Assembly (NCBI GenBank): GCA_040143965.1
Contig: JASJQH010006892.1
Location: 1 to 50,816, forward strand
Length of the DNA stretch: 50,816 bases
DNA from: Basidiobolus ranarum
Taxonomy: Eukaryota; Basidiobolomycota; Basidiobolomycetes; Basidiobolales
Direction: 5' to 3'
Under the pieces are notes generated by a model. It made no database searches. It was not told the origin of the DNA and saw only the letters and a list, made by a program, of their open reading frames with translations. The stretch's first letter is position 1. Each line of letters starts with the position of its first letter. The position numbers and the translations under genes are program-made. Shown one piece after another: positions 24,091-33,788 of this stretch.

Positions 24091-24792
24091 CGCCGTAATA
24101 CTTTCTATTAAAGTAAATATTAAGAATGAAAAATAGCTTGTTGTATCCAAAGAAAAGTGAGATGAGCCCTCAAGTAGTTCGCTACTTTTTCACAACAATG
24201 TTGAGGAAACTGTTTATAACCTTGTATATTAATATATAGAGCAAGTAGAAAAAGAAACTAAAAACCAAGTTCTGATTGAAATATGTCGAGCCAAGGAATC
24301 GAATGAGTTTTGAATAGTTCAAAAGGACATATTTAAGAAAGAGAAGCCCCCTATACTTGTCAAATATTATTTCGAAATAAGCTATTGAGCATTTAGTCAC
24401 TATGCAAGTTGGACAGCAGGTACACATATGTGGCTTCGTAAATAAATACGAACGTCACATTAATTGAGCAAAGAGTTAACTCTTGCTCTCCTCGGACTCC
24501 CTGAATATATTTACATGAATTTTCCTTTCAATTCGTATTTTAAGAATCCCATGCATATATTGTAAGTCATATTATTCATTTGCTCCATTTAGCATCCTGT
24601 AGGCACACTAGGAATTCTCCGAATTTGAAATGGCAAGAATACATGACTGAATCTATGATCCAAGCATAGAAGCATACAAAATAAAAAAAGAACAGTAATC
24701 AACCTAACTAGCATTTATAGACACGATTGAATGATATATAATACGATGCTCACCAAGGTTCTCTAAAATAACACTACAAAAGTTTTGATGAT
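24091..24792. other. Intergenic, CBM9-like gene promoter and receptor 3' flank
   Basis: AT-rich with no supported gene. The minus-strand frame at 24182-24427 is Phe/Tyr/Ile-rich and reflects base composition. A reading frame extending 60 bases upstream of 24090 is also open but has no added domain. Confidence 0.5.
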
Positions 24793-26289
24793 CTATGCTC
24801 CTTCTATGAGATCATCCCAATGGGAATCTCCGCGATGATATTTCACCAAAAACCTTGGGTAGGTATTTCGAAACATTAGTTCTTTGACTTCGGTTATAGC
24901 TACGTTATACATATCAATCTCCCAAATATCCGCTTTCGCTACAAGTCGGATTTGACGAATGGTATCGTCAGTCAAATTTACCTGGAATTTAGAGTGTGGT
25001 GCAATGAAGGCTTCATAAATTTCTCTAAGATGCTCCTGAACCATCTCAGGCGAGGCAGAGTTAGTCATATTTAGAAGTCTTTCGCAAGCTTCATAGAATA
25101 GTACGCACTCTACTGTAAAATCTGCAACAGCAAACATTTTGAATTGATAAAGGAGATTCGAATTTTTGAGTAAAACCTCGAAAGAATCGCGAGTTCGATC
25201 CAGAATGATTGATTTTCCCATGACGATTGGGTGTCTTGACTTCTTCCCTTTTCGCAGATCAATTAAATAACTTTCAAACAATGGCGCCACGACTAGTAAA
25301 ATATAAATAATGACCATAGGAACCACCGTCCAGATTATGCCCGAGATATCAGGATCTATAGCATCTCGTAATTTGTCCCAAGAAACAAACACTAAGAGCA
25401 AAGTATCACCCAGGATATTGATGACGGTTGCACTAGCAAGCTCGCGTCGAATCCCATAAGCATCGTTAACATTACGCATAAGACATATCAAGAACGGGAT
25501 GACCACAACGCCGTAAAAGTAACAGAAAGCTCGACGTGGTATGTATTCAACTCCTGCATAGCAATCCGTCAAAGGGGTTGGGTTCTGATTCAACTTTGGA
25601 CTATAAAGGTGAACAACAGCACTTACAGCGCCATGAAACATTACCAGGATCAGTAGCCAGGTACTCATATAATTAGGTGTGGCGATGTACCGACGCTGGT
25701 AAAACCAGTCATTTTCTAAAATATTCTCGGGCTTTATCTGGCTTGCCAGACTTACATCTGCTGAATTTGTTTGCGTTAGACTTCGTAGCTCTACAGATTC
25801 ATGGCTCCTTCTTTTACTGAAAGAAAACGTGGCTGGCTTTTTAGTTATCATATTTGGTTGGGCTCCCATCTTCACCAAAGCATCTTCAAGTTTCGCCTCG
25901 CTGATACGATAGAAAAAGTACAATTTGATACATCTGCTGATTGTTGATAAATGTATCAAGGGATAAACGATTCCAGATACCCATACGACATACGCACATG
26001 AAATGGTTGTGGGGTTATTGACACGTATGATCACGAAAGTAACTATAACACAGATACCTAGAGCAGCTGCAAGTGTCATCCGAGGAGACCGATAGCGGAT
26101 ACATGGATACCTTCGCCTCCTCCAAATTAACGCGCAAATAAAGACTGTCTGTGCTATCCACAAAACTCCCAGAACATAAAGGAAAACTACATAAGCTTCC
26201 ATTTGAGTAGCTTCGACTATACTTCTTGCCTTCTTGGATATTCTTGGAGATGAATGATTGTTGTGTGATAGATGCGCCAACTCAATCAT
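24793..26289 (-). CDS. Seven-transmembrane receptor with C-terminal RGS domain
   Basis: A single-exon gene of 498 residues. Seven hydrophobic segments are visible, among them VVFLYVLGVLWIAQTVFICA, LAAALGICVIVTFVIIRV, YVVWVSGIVYPLIHL, STWLLILVMFHGAVSAVVHL, GVVVIPFLICLM, ILGDTLLLVFVSW and IIWTVVPMVIIYILLVV. The C-terminal ~130 residues form an RGS domain (LLYQFKMFAVADFTVECVLF, EIYEAFIAPHSKFQVNL, IRQIRL, EVKELMFRNTYPRFL). By family, the protein senses an unknown ligand and speeds GTP hydrolysis by a G-alpha subunit, as known for fungal RGS-GPCRs and plant RGS1. A second possible ATG at 26202 lies nearer the first membrane segment; either could be the true start. Confidence 0.88.
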   Translation of the reverse strand: MIELAHLSHNNHSSPRISKKARSIVEATQMEAYVVFLYVLGVLWIAQTVFICALIWRRRRYPCIRYRSPRMTLAAALGICVIVTFVIIRVNNPTTISCAYVVWVSGIVYPLIHLSTISRCIKLYFFYRISEAKLEDALVKMGAQPNMITKKPATFSFSKRRSHESVELRSLTQTNSADVSLASQIKPENILENDWFYQRRYIATPNYMSTWLLILVMFHGAVSAVVHLYSPKLNQNPTPLTDCYAGVEYIPRRAFCYFYGVVVIPFLICLMRNVNDAYGIRRELASATVINILGDTLLLVFVSWDKLRDAIDPDISGIIWTVVPMVIIYILLVVAPLFESYLIDLRKGKKSRHPIVMGKSIILDRTRDSFEVLLKNSNLLYQFKMFAVADFTVECVLFYEACERLLNMTNSASPEMVQEHLREIYEAFIAPHSKFQVNLTDDTIRQIRLVAKADIWEIDMYNVAITEVKELMFRNTYPRFLVKYHRGDSHWDDLIEGA

Positions 26290-27346
26290 TTTGGGGGAGA
26301 CTCAACATATATATATTTATCCGAATAGGTATTACAAAACCCATTTACGTTTGAATGTAAATTTGAGCCTCGGTGTGAACTTAGTGCTATAAGATAATAT
26401 CAAGATTCAGCCGGATGGCATTCTCGCACAATATCAAGTGATGGGGCGCAGAAAGGGTCACCGATGAGAAAGCGTCAATTCGTGTTAGTCACACCTTCAG
26501 AGTTATTGTTATACTAGAGCCGGGACTTTTCCGCACTATCACTATTTAGTCCAAAAAAGCGTACACTCTAAAGCAAACATGATTTTCTTTTAGAGACCTG
26601 AAGCATCCATGTGCTTGCAAAAAATGCCACTGATGTAGCTGCCCCGCATCTACATCTAGAATATATAAGTGGAATGATATATCCGTCTTGGCGTAACCAT
26701 TCATGTGTTTAACGTTAGTGGTAGTGTGCCTTTTAAAATGCCCAATGCCTTATATACATTAAAACTAATATTTTAAAATCTATTCAATTCAATAGCCACT
26801 TATAAATCGATGGCTGTGATCCGCTAGCTTCTATATTTCGTCGTTTGCACCCGATCAAAAAAACAAACAGTCGAACATAGAGCATGGTGGGTGGGAACTA
26901 ATCCCCATATTGTGGTAATCTTTTGGTTGGTTCTCAATCCCGAACACATTTAGTAATTCCCATGACTCATGTGTCCGTGCTATCGAAGGGCTAGGCCGAG
27001 AGAGGTGTTACAGAATGCATTTGTGTGGATACTAAACTAATACTTTGAGAACTTGACTCTATCATATTGCTTACCTAAGCTCTGATTTATCCACATTCCT
27101 TACTTAATGCAAGCTGAACCATTATTTAGTTCAAATATGGATCTTGAATTTTATGGATCTTAGAAATTAGCTATTGCTTATCATATTACCCCAAGATGGC
27201 TTTTGCTGAGGAAAATTTTTTATAGTTCGCCAAACTCAAAGTGGTTGAATTTTGAGCAACTGGGATTCAAAAAAAGTGACCTGTATTAGAGACAAAACTT
27301 GTTCACCTTCCAAAGTCATTATTTTTGGGTTTTCTCTCCACGCGCA
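26290..27346. promoter_or_regulatory. Divergent promoter region, 7TM-RGS receptor / mitochondrial bL36
   Basis: Both flanking genes read away from this gap of about 1.06 kb, so their promoters must lie here. A TA-rich run (ATATATATATTTAT) at 26310-26322 is close to the receptor start. I see no coding frame of note and no RNA gene. Confidence 0.45.
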
Positions 27347-27601
27347 ATGTTCGGTCGTTTAATAAATCTCACCCGTATTGCCGGTGTCATTCCAACCGCT
27401 ACCGCCTTAGTTAGACCCACTTTGGTCAGACCAACCGTAACCTTCCCCTCACTGGCTAATGGTTCTCTTACATTTTACCGTGGAATGAAGGTTCGTTCTT
27501 CTATCAAAAAGATGTGTGAAGGATGCTCAATAGTTCGTCGTCGTGGACGTCGTTATGTCATTTGTAACCGCGATCCTAAGCACAAGCAAAGACAAGGATA
27601 A
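27347..27601 (+). CDS. RTC6: Mitochondrial large-subunit ribosomal protein bL36m
   Basis: An 84-residue protein. The C-terminal 38 residues are a typical bL36 zinc-ribbon: [20 protein letters not shown], then [14 protein letters not shown], with Cys-x2-Cys-x12-Cys-x4-His ligands. The first ~45 residues are basic and hydroxylated ([20 protein letters not shown]) and look like a mitochondrial targeting peptide. That prefix, together with the bacterial-type core, marks a nuclear gene for a mitochondrial protein. I chose ATG 27347 because the open frame before it (27299) has aromatic residues untypical of a presequence. It is intron-less. Confidence 0.93.
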   Translation: MFGRLINLTRIAGVIPTATALVRPTLVRPTVTFPSLANGSLTFYRGMKVRSSIKKMCEGCSIVRRRGRRYVICNRDPKHKQRQG

Positions 27602-28006
27602 TTTATACGCCATTAGTTTCTATTGTTCAAATACGCAACGAGCATAACCACTGGCTAAAACGTATAATCCTTTTCAGTATTATCTATCATTCATATTCAT
27701 CCATCTTCAGAAAATAAATTCTGCCTTGAAATCAGCAGGATTTTATTGTTCCAAAAATTATGTAGAACAGTCAGGAATGTACGTATGTATATATTTGAGG
27801 CACCCTACTGCTTGGCTTGTATCTCAAAGAACCGATAACTTTCATTTAATTCTACGAAAAGATATTGAATGATGGTTTAAACACATACTTAACTTTTAAT
27901 ATAACTAGCGAAATTTAACTCAACTTATTGGTTAATGCTCTTATTTAGACTTCTATGATGTATAGCTATATAACGAGCTTCCACAAGCCACCGATACCTA
28001 TACAAT
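27602..28006. other. Intergenic, bL36m 3' flank
   Basis: AT-rich. A possible poly(A) signal (AAATAAATTC) lies near 27714. Nothing coding or repetitive is seen. The last part is the promoter of the EF-hand gene. Confidence 0.5.
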
Positions 28007-28515
28007 ATGTCAAAGACACTAGCTATTCTCTTTGTGTTTATCCTTTTGGCTACTTTCACCTTCGCAACATTTGACTCTAACAAAGAACATCATAACTACG
28101 GAGGTACCGAGAAGGATATCAATGCGTAAATATGTTTCATTTTTCTCAAAGAAGAGTTTTTTTAATAGCGGTTGGTTCAATATTCGAGACATCTCAAGGA
28201 ACACTTAGATGAGGAGATGTTTCAGCAAATGAAACCGGAAGATCAACACTATTATTACTTCACTTTACATGACTTGGATGGAGATGAACATTTGGATGGT
28301 CATGAAATTCGACACTCTCTGACTGACGTAAAAGTACCAAACTCCATTCCATTAACTTTAGCTGAACTCGAGACTATTGTAGAGCATGTTCTAGCCGAAG
28401 ATGATACTGACGGGGAGTAAGTAGGAATACATATCTTTCTATTGAACCCGAAATTAACCTTTCTCTTAGTGGGAAAATATCATGGGAAGAATATTTGGCT
28501 CGACAAATCGATTAA
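28007..28515 (+). CDS. EF-hand secretory-pathway protein, MCFD2-like
   Basis: MCFD2 binds calcium and pairs with the lectin LMAN1 to carry glycoproteins from ER to Golgi. Three exons (about 28007-28123, 28169-28416, 28470-28515) give about 136 residues. The first exon is a signal peptide (KTLAILFVFILLATFTFA) followed by HHNYGGTEKDIN. Two EF-hand loops are visible: DLDGDEHLDGHE and DDTDGDGKISWE. The C-terminus ends ARQID. The first junction is odd: the obvious GT donor at 28126 leaves the wrong phase for the acceptor after 28168, whereas a GC donor at 28124 keeps the frame. The family call rests on the signal peptide plus two loops and the DEEMFQQMKPEDQHYYYFTL region. Confidence 0.8.
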
Positions 28516-28949
28516 GATCTACCCAAGGACCTTTTTCAATCTCAATTTACACGAAAAATACTCCATGAAATAATGTATGAAGAATTGAATACAGTAGATT
28601 TATCATATTCAAAAATGAATTCAGTATTGACTATGAAAGATGGCATATATCTCAATGATTATTTGTCGCAAAGAACATCTCAACAAACGATTTACTGACA
28701 TAATTCTCACATCAATTTATCATTTTATCCAATATAAACGATAGTTCAAGGGTGACTAGATGTGTTTCGACACTACCATGATTGTGTAGAGAAAAAAAAA
28801 ATTCAGTATAAAAAGAAATTTTGCTGATTTTTATTGCCCGGGTACAAACTGAGCGGGGGATACTACAAAATTTTCACGGTCGTTTGGGTATCTATTTATC
28901 CTACAAACATTGGTGTCTCTCCCCCTTTCTCCTTACTAATCTCACAATC
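28516..28949. other. Promoter region of the Stm1-like gene
   Basis: AT-rich, with a short poly-A run near 28791-28801 and a TATAAAA-type box at 28807-28813, about 140 bases upstream of the start codon. The 5' part is the 3' flank of the EF-hand gene. No coding frame is supported. Confidence 0.5.
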
Positions 28950-29690
28950 ATGTCAGTTGCTTCTAAGAACCCATTCGAGCTCTTGATGGACGACGCTCCT
29001 GCCGTCGCCGCCCCTAAGGCCGCTAAGAAGGCTGCTGAACCTGCCAAGAAGGTTGAGACCCCTAAGGTCGAGCAAAAATCCCAGAATGAGAAGCGTGGTG
29101 GTGCCCGTGGTGCTCGCGGTGCCCGTCGTGGTTTCGCTGGCCGTGGTCGTGAATTCGACCGTAAGTCAGCCACTGGTAAGGTTGACTCCGAGAAGAAGGT
29201 TCACCAATCTTGGGGTGATGCCAAGACTGACATCAAGGATGGTGAGAAGATTGTCAGCGGTGAAGCTAAGGAAGGTGACAAGACTGAGGAAGAGAAGGTT
29301 GAAACCCCTGTCGAGGAAGATAACTCCAAGACTCTCGAGGAGTACTACGCCGAGAAGGCCCAAAAGCTCGCTGCCATCGGTGTTGCTCTTCCTGAGGCCC
29401 GTTCTGCCAACGAGGGTGTCGATGATTCCCAATGGAAGGATGGTGTTGCCCTCGCCAAGAGCGATGAGGAATACTTCGTTGCCCTCAACAAGAGCAAGAG
29501 CAAGGGTAAGAAGGAGAAGAAGCAAGACAAGGTTGCTGTCAACATCCAACAACGTTTCAATGAAGCCCCCAAGCGTGGTGGATTCGAAGGTCGTGGACGT
29601 GGTGGACGTGGAGCCCGCGGTGGTCGCAGTGCCCCCAAGACTAACAATGTCAATGTTAACGATGAATCTGCTTTCCCTTCCCTTGCCTAA
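28950..29690 (+). CDS. Stm1/SERBP1-family ribosome-associated RNA-binding protein
   Basis: A 246-residue intron-less protein. The start MSVASKNPFELLMDD is typical of Stm1 and SERBP1. It continues with an Ala/Lys-rich segment, Arg-Gly clusters (RGGARGARGARRGFAGRG) and GREFDRKSATGKVDSEKKVHQSWG-type sequence. A central acidic part has the HABP4 core (TLEEYYAEKAQ), and the C-terminus has a second RGG block (FEGRGRGGRGARGGR) and ends in DESAFPSLA. Members clamp inactive 80S ribosomes and bind mRNA. The codon usage is the most biased in the window (GCC, AAG, GGT, CGT), which points to very high expression. That bias also produces long false frames on the other strand. I chose ATG 28950 because upstream residues lack this bias. 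Confidence 0.92.
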   Translation: MSVASKNPFELLMDDAPAVAAPKAAKKAAEPAKKVETPKVEQKSQNEKRGGARGARGARRGFAGRGREFDRKSATGKVDSEKKVHQSWGDAKTDIKDGEKIVSGEAKEGDKTEEEKVETPVEEDNSKTLEEYYAEKAQKLAAIGVALPEARSANEGVDDSQWKDGVALAKSDEEYFVALNKSKSKGKKEKKQDKVAVNIQQRFNEAPKRGGFEGRGRGGRGARGGRSAPKTNNVNVNDESAFPSLA

Positions 29691-29989
29691 ATTAAGACTA
29701 CATGATAACTTTCTTTTAGATTTTTTCAGTTGTTTATCCATGTTTGATTGATGCATCCTTAGATATATAAATAAAAAATCCACGAACATACTCAATTTGT
29801 ACATAGACAATTCTTTACAATAACAATTCACAGGTATGCTTTATGTTAGATGTGTATTTTTAAAGTTATTAAAATGATCTGGCGTTTTGAGTGTAATGCA
29901 GAGAAAAACATGTAAAAGGAAACATATGCGTAATGTGATAAAATATTTATTGTATTGCAAGCAAAATCTCGAAATGAAATTATGACAAT

Positions 29990-30812
29990 TTAATAACCAT
30001 AAGCGGCCATGGACTCGTTGATAGTCTTCAATTCCTCGCTCTTGGCAGAGGCAGCCTTGGATTTCAAGTTGAGAATAGCCTTCTTGCGTTCGTAGTAAGC
30101 CTTGGACTTGACCTTGCGCTTTTCCTCGAGCTTCTTGACAACATCCTCGTACTTCCATCCGACTTCGGAACTCAAACGGCTAACGGTGGTATATTTACGA
30201 CCGGGCTTGAGACGAAGAACACGAAGAGCAGCGGGTACGACCATACGCTTCATGGTATCATATGGAGGAGGAACACCTTCGAAGAGCTTAAGACGCTCCA
30301 TGGCAGCGGTACCGCGAGCAGTCTTATGGGGAATCATACCACGGATGGTACGCCAGAGGATGCGAGAAGGAGCACGGAAATGGTAAGGACCCTTGGAGGG
30401 GTTAACGAGGCAACGCTTGCGAAGGAAAGCGTGGTACTTTACTAAATACTGCCGTGTGAGATAATGGTGAAAATGAAACAGTCTATAAATGAAATATTAT
30501 GTACTCTTGTTACGGAAGAAAGAGCCGGTAACGTTCAACTCTTCGCAACGAACAACAACGATCTTTTGACCGGTGAGGACTTGCTTGGAAATGATGGAGG
30601 CAAGACGACCAAGAAGATGGCCTCTAGCGTCGATAACAATCACCTAAAATATATCGGAATTGTTGAGTTGACGTATTCTTATAATAAATTAGCATGTACA
30701 ATAAAGCTTGTCGAAGTGATAATAGCTAGCCCATCTGATGGCTGTATAGTTATTTTAAAGCGATAGTGAAGAATTCTAAGTAAAATCTACACACCTTTTC
30801 GAAAGTGCTCAT
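29990..30812 (-). CDS. RPL16: 60S ribosomal protein uL13 (L13a/L16)
   Basis: Structural protein of the large ribosomal subunit. Three exons (30795-30812, 30505-30643, 29990-30441) join in phase to 202 residues, the family size. The first exon codes only MSTFEK. Key segments are [79 protein letters not shown] and the C-terminal [19 protein letters not shown]. Codon usage is strongly biased. It converges with the Stm1 gene (299 bases between stops) and diverges from eL30. Confidence 0.96.
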
Positions 30813-31418
30813 AGTGATTATGAATATAGGGTAACTGCCGTTTATCGACCCGACAAGTGAAGAAAGAGGAAGAAAAAGAAAGTAGTCCAAAAAAAGATTT
30901 TATACCCCCTTATTGAAAATCAATCAGACTAATTTGCTCCGATTCGTCCTATCAAAAAGAAAAAAAATACTACTACAAAACGAATTTGGGGAAGTTGGGT
31001 TTATTATGTAGTAGTTTCCTGCAGTTAAACTCAAGTGGACAATAATAGATTAACTTTATCAATAAGAAATTATAATCCGAGAAAGTTGGCTTGACTGAGA
31101 AAGTAGAAAAAATTAACAGAGTCCATTATCACGTGATCTACTAGATCTTCAGCTTTTTTTCCTTCAAACAGCCCCTGAACCAATCGAAATCGGTTTAGTA
31201 GATACTTCGAAGAGGCAAAAAAGGCGAACACTCGTAAGATTCCTCCTTCTCTTTTCCTCTTGGTCACCTTTTGTCGGTAAGCCACATTTTCTAGATACTA
31301 TTGAAACGTAGTGTAGATATACAAGATTGAATCTATCTGCCATTCAATCGCATTCATCTATTAGTATCGCATATTAAAGAAGATTCATATATTCCTTTAG
31401 AGAAAGCTATATCACGAA
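30813..31418. promoter_or_regulatory. Divergent promoter region between uL13 and eL30
   Basis: Two ribosomal protein genes start from opposite sides of this 606-base gap, which fits shared regulation. The sequence has A-rich blocks (30873-30897, 30955-30968) and a TTTCTCTTTTCC-like pyrimidine tract near 31248-31258. A minus-strand frame at 31070-31285 has no motif and is not called. Confidence 0.55.
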
Positions 31419-31754
31419 ATGGCCCCTATCAAGAAATCCAAGAAATCTGTTGAATCCATCAACTCTCGTTTGGCTTTGGTCATGAAGAGTGGTAAGTCCA
31501 CTCTCGGCTACAAGTCTACCTTGAAGGCCATCCGTAACGGCAAGGCTAAGCTTATCATTCTTTCTGGTAATTGCCCTCCCTTGAGAAAATCCGAGATTGA
31601 GTACTATGCCATGCTCTCCAAGACTGGTGTTCATCACTACAATGGAAACAACATTGAACTTGGTACTGCTTGCGGTAAATATTTCCGTGTCGGTGTTCTT
31701 TCCATCACTGATGCCGGTGACTCCGATATTCTTAAGACTCAAGAACAACAATAG
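31419..31754 (+). CDS. RPL30: 60S ribosomal protein eL30
   Basis: A 111-residue intron-less gene, the usual length. It begins [20 protein letters not shown] and contains [59 protein letters not shown] and ends in the Asp-rich [11 protein letters not shown]. It is an L7Ae-like RNA-binding fold protein of the large subunit. Codon choice is highly biased. In many fungi eL30 has introns; this copy has none in the coding part. AATAAA follows about 70 bases after the stop. Confidence 0.97.
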   Translation: MAPIKKSKKSVESINSRLALVMKSGKSTLGYKSTLKAIRNGKAKLIILSGNCPPLRKSEIEYYAMLSKTGVHHYNGNNIELGTACGKYFRVGVLSITDAGDSDILKTQEQQ

Positions 31755-32233
31755 ATTTTTTCTAGAGAAAATCTATTTGGATTGTTCAAGTTCCTTGAAA
31801 GCTTGATGGAAGTTGGACTCTAAAAATAAACTATAAATATATTTATATTTGACATACTTTAGCGCTCGTTTTCTTGGTGATCATTCCTGAATGAACCATT
31901 CGGATGATTTAGTTCTTTTGGGTTTCATGTTGATGCAAATTGAATACATGTTCTGTGCTGTATCAAGCTCTTGATGTGAATATGTCATTACATACTGATA
32001 CATCTTGGATTACATCAGCTGAGTGATAAGTGTATGCCCGTTTTGATGAACAGATCATCTGAATATCTCCAAAGTCATCGAATGATCTGTACTTGTTCAA
32101 TTTGATTAAGCATATGAGATAGAAGATAAAAAAGCTCTAGTGAGTCAACTCATTGAGTTTAATAAATATGTCATTGCACAGCTTATCTCATATAAAGATG
32201 AAGGTTGAGGTTGGTGTTCGATGAGAATAAACG
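31755..32233. other. Intergenic, eL30 3' flank and SDR promoter
   Basis: AT-rich with a poly(A) signal (AAAAATAAAC) near 31822. Several ATGATTTAGTTC and TGATCTG-like words recur but without a clear repeat. Nothing coding is seen. Confidence 0.45.
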
Positions 32234-33356
32234 ATGGTATACAGTTCTATAAGAGATCTAGGACTTGCTTTCTTTACAGTCAGCTTGGGTGTGCTACAAA
32301 TCCCTATTATGTTCGCTTTGACCTTTATCGACATACTACGAAAGGCAACCTCTAAAAAAATCCGACCACGACAAATCGTTATCACAGGCGGAAGGTTAGA
32401 GCATTTAGTAACTCTTGCTATTGTATATATTTTCTGATATTACTGTTCAGCTCTGGAATCGGTGAAGCTTTAGCTCTGGAGTATGCACGGCCTGGTGTGA
32501 TACTTCATTTAATTGCACGCTCTCGATCGAGATTGGAGATGACTGAGGTAAAATGTAAACAATTGGGCTGCAGTGTTTATTTATACTCGGTAGATGTAAC
32601 CAACAGCGATGTTTTACGGAAAACATTGCTTGATATATATGAAGACAGACCAATAGACTTGTTGATTGCGAGCGCAGGGCAGGCGGGTGACTTTGTAGAC
32701 ACGCAGAAGAATGATAGCTTAACACCAACCTCTTGGGAGACCATGTATGATCGAATGTTCGATGTCAATGTTATTGGTGTTATGAATACAGTGATGCCAA
32801 TCTTCAACAAAATGAAAAGCTCGGGATATGGTGGTCAGATTGCCAGTATGTCACTACCTGCTATCCTACGCAATGTTATCAAATCTCATATATTTTGATA
32901 AAAGTTATAGGCTCTGTTGCCGGATATCTAGGCCCTCCAAACATGATTTACTATAATGCGAGTAAGGTGAGAGATCTCCCCCTTTTTATGCTTCAATAGC
33001 TAGAATCTTACAGACCTTCAATCACCCAGGCAGCGGTGAATTCCTTTGCCAGGGATTTACGACATCTAGGGCAGGAGAACGGAGTCTATGTTAGTTTGGT
33101 CGTGCCTGGACTTATTAAATCACGATTAACATTACAGTTGGATGCTCCGTATCCACAGACATACCCTTTCTTTGGAAGCCCTCAAATTCTAGCCCAAGAA
33201 ATCAAGTCTGGCCTATCAAGGAATGATTCTATCATTAGTTATCCTGATTATCAATACTTTGGTGTTTATGGAGTCAGTACCTTGGTGCCAACCGTTAAGC
33301 AATGGATCACTTGGTTTGTTGGTTTAACTGGGCCTATGGGGACAAAGATGAGCTAA
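32234..33356 (+). CDS. Membrane-anchored short-chain dehydrogenase/reductase (SDR)
   Basis: Four exons (32234-32394, 32451-32845, 32911-32966, 33030-33356) join in phase to 312 residues. An N-terminal membrane segment (LAFFTVSLGVLQIPIMFALT) precedes a classical SDR fold. The cofactor loop is ITGGSSGIGEALALEYA (TGGSSGIG at 51-58), then IDLLIASAGQ (usual NAG changed to SAG), the active-site Ser in SSVAGYLGP and YYNASK (Tyr200/Lys204). After the loop, LIARSRSRLE suggests NADP(H) preference. The sequence resembles bacterial-type SDRs whose motif order is GRALALEYARPG, more than 3-ketosphinganine reductase, although the N-terminal anchor would fit a lipid substrate. The substrate is unknown. It is followed in the same orientation, 432 bases on, by a flavin oxidoreductase. 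Confidence 0.85.
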
Positions 33357-33788
33357 ATTCAGTAACTACAGTATCCTTCAAACATGGCTATATTATAATG
33401 ATGATTGATTAAATGTTTTAAACCCTCGGCCCGACCGAATCATCAGTTATATCCAAATATCGTGGTTGATTCCGGCATTTCGGTATCATTTAGGTATCGT
33501 AGTATCTTGTTGCTTACTATCATCTAAATTATGATTGGTGGTCCCGAGCATTACTCGAAGTTGAACTAATTAGAATAAAAGAGAAACTGGTATATGGTTG
33601 ATTCGAGAAAAGGACAAGAACTTAAAAGCCCAGGTGAAAATGCAAGATAATTCATTTCTATTGGTGATCTGGGAGTCAGTGTATATATATATAGAGAAAT
33701 ATAATGAAATATAATTAAAACCAAAAAATTTGATGCGAGTTAAATAGGTTTTGTCCATAGTTTATCACAACTTTCACAAACTATAATA
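33357..33788. other. Spacer between SDR and flavin oxidoreductase
   Basis: AT-rich promoter-sized gap with a TATATATATATAG run near 33680-33693, about 100 bases upstream of the next start, that may act as a TATA element. No coding frame is supported. Confidence 0.5.

Noticed and set aside
24182-24427. Minus-strand frame with cysteines (possible small secreted protein)
   Set aside because: Phe/Tyr/Ile/Leu-rich because of AT-rich DNA; no proper signal peptide followed by a cysteine pattern.
29053-29831. Long overlapping frames on both strands within the Stm1-like gene (232 and 221 residues)
   Set aside because: They follow from the extreme codon bias and Arg-Gly repeats of the real gene. Their composition is Ser/Arg/Pro- or Leu-rich without domains.
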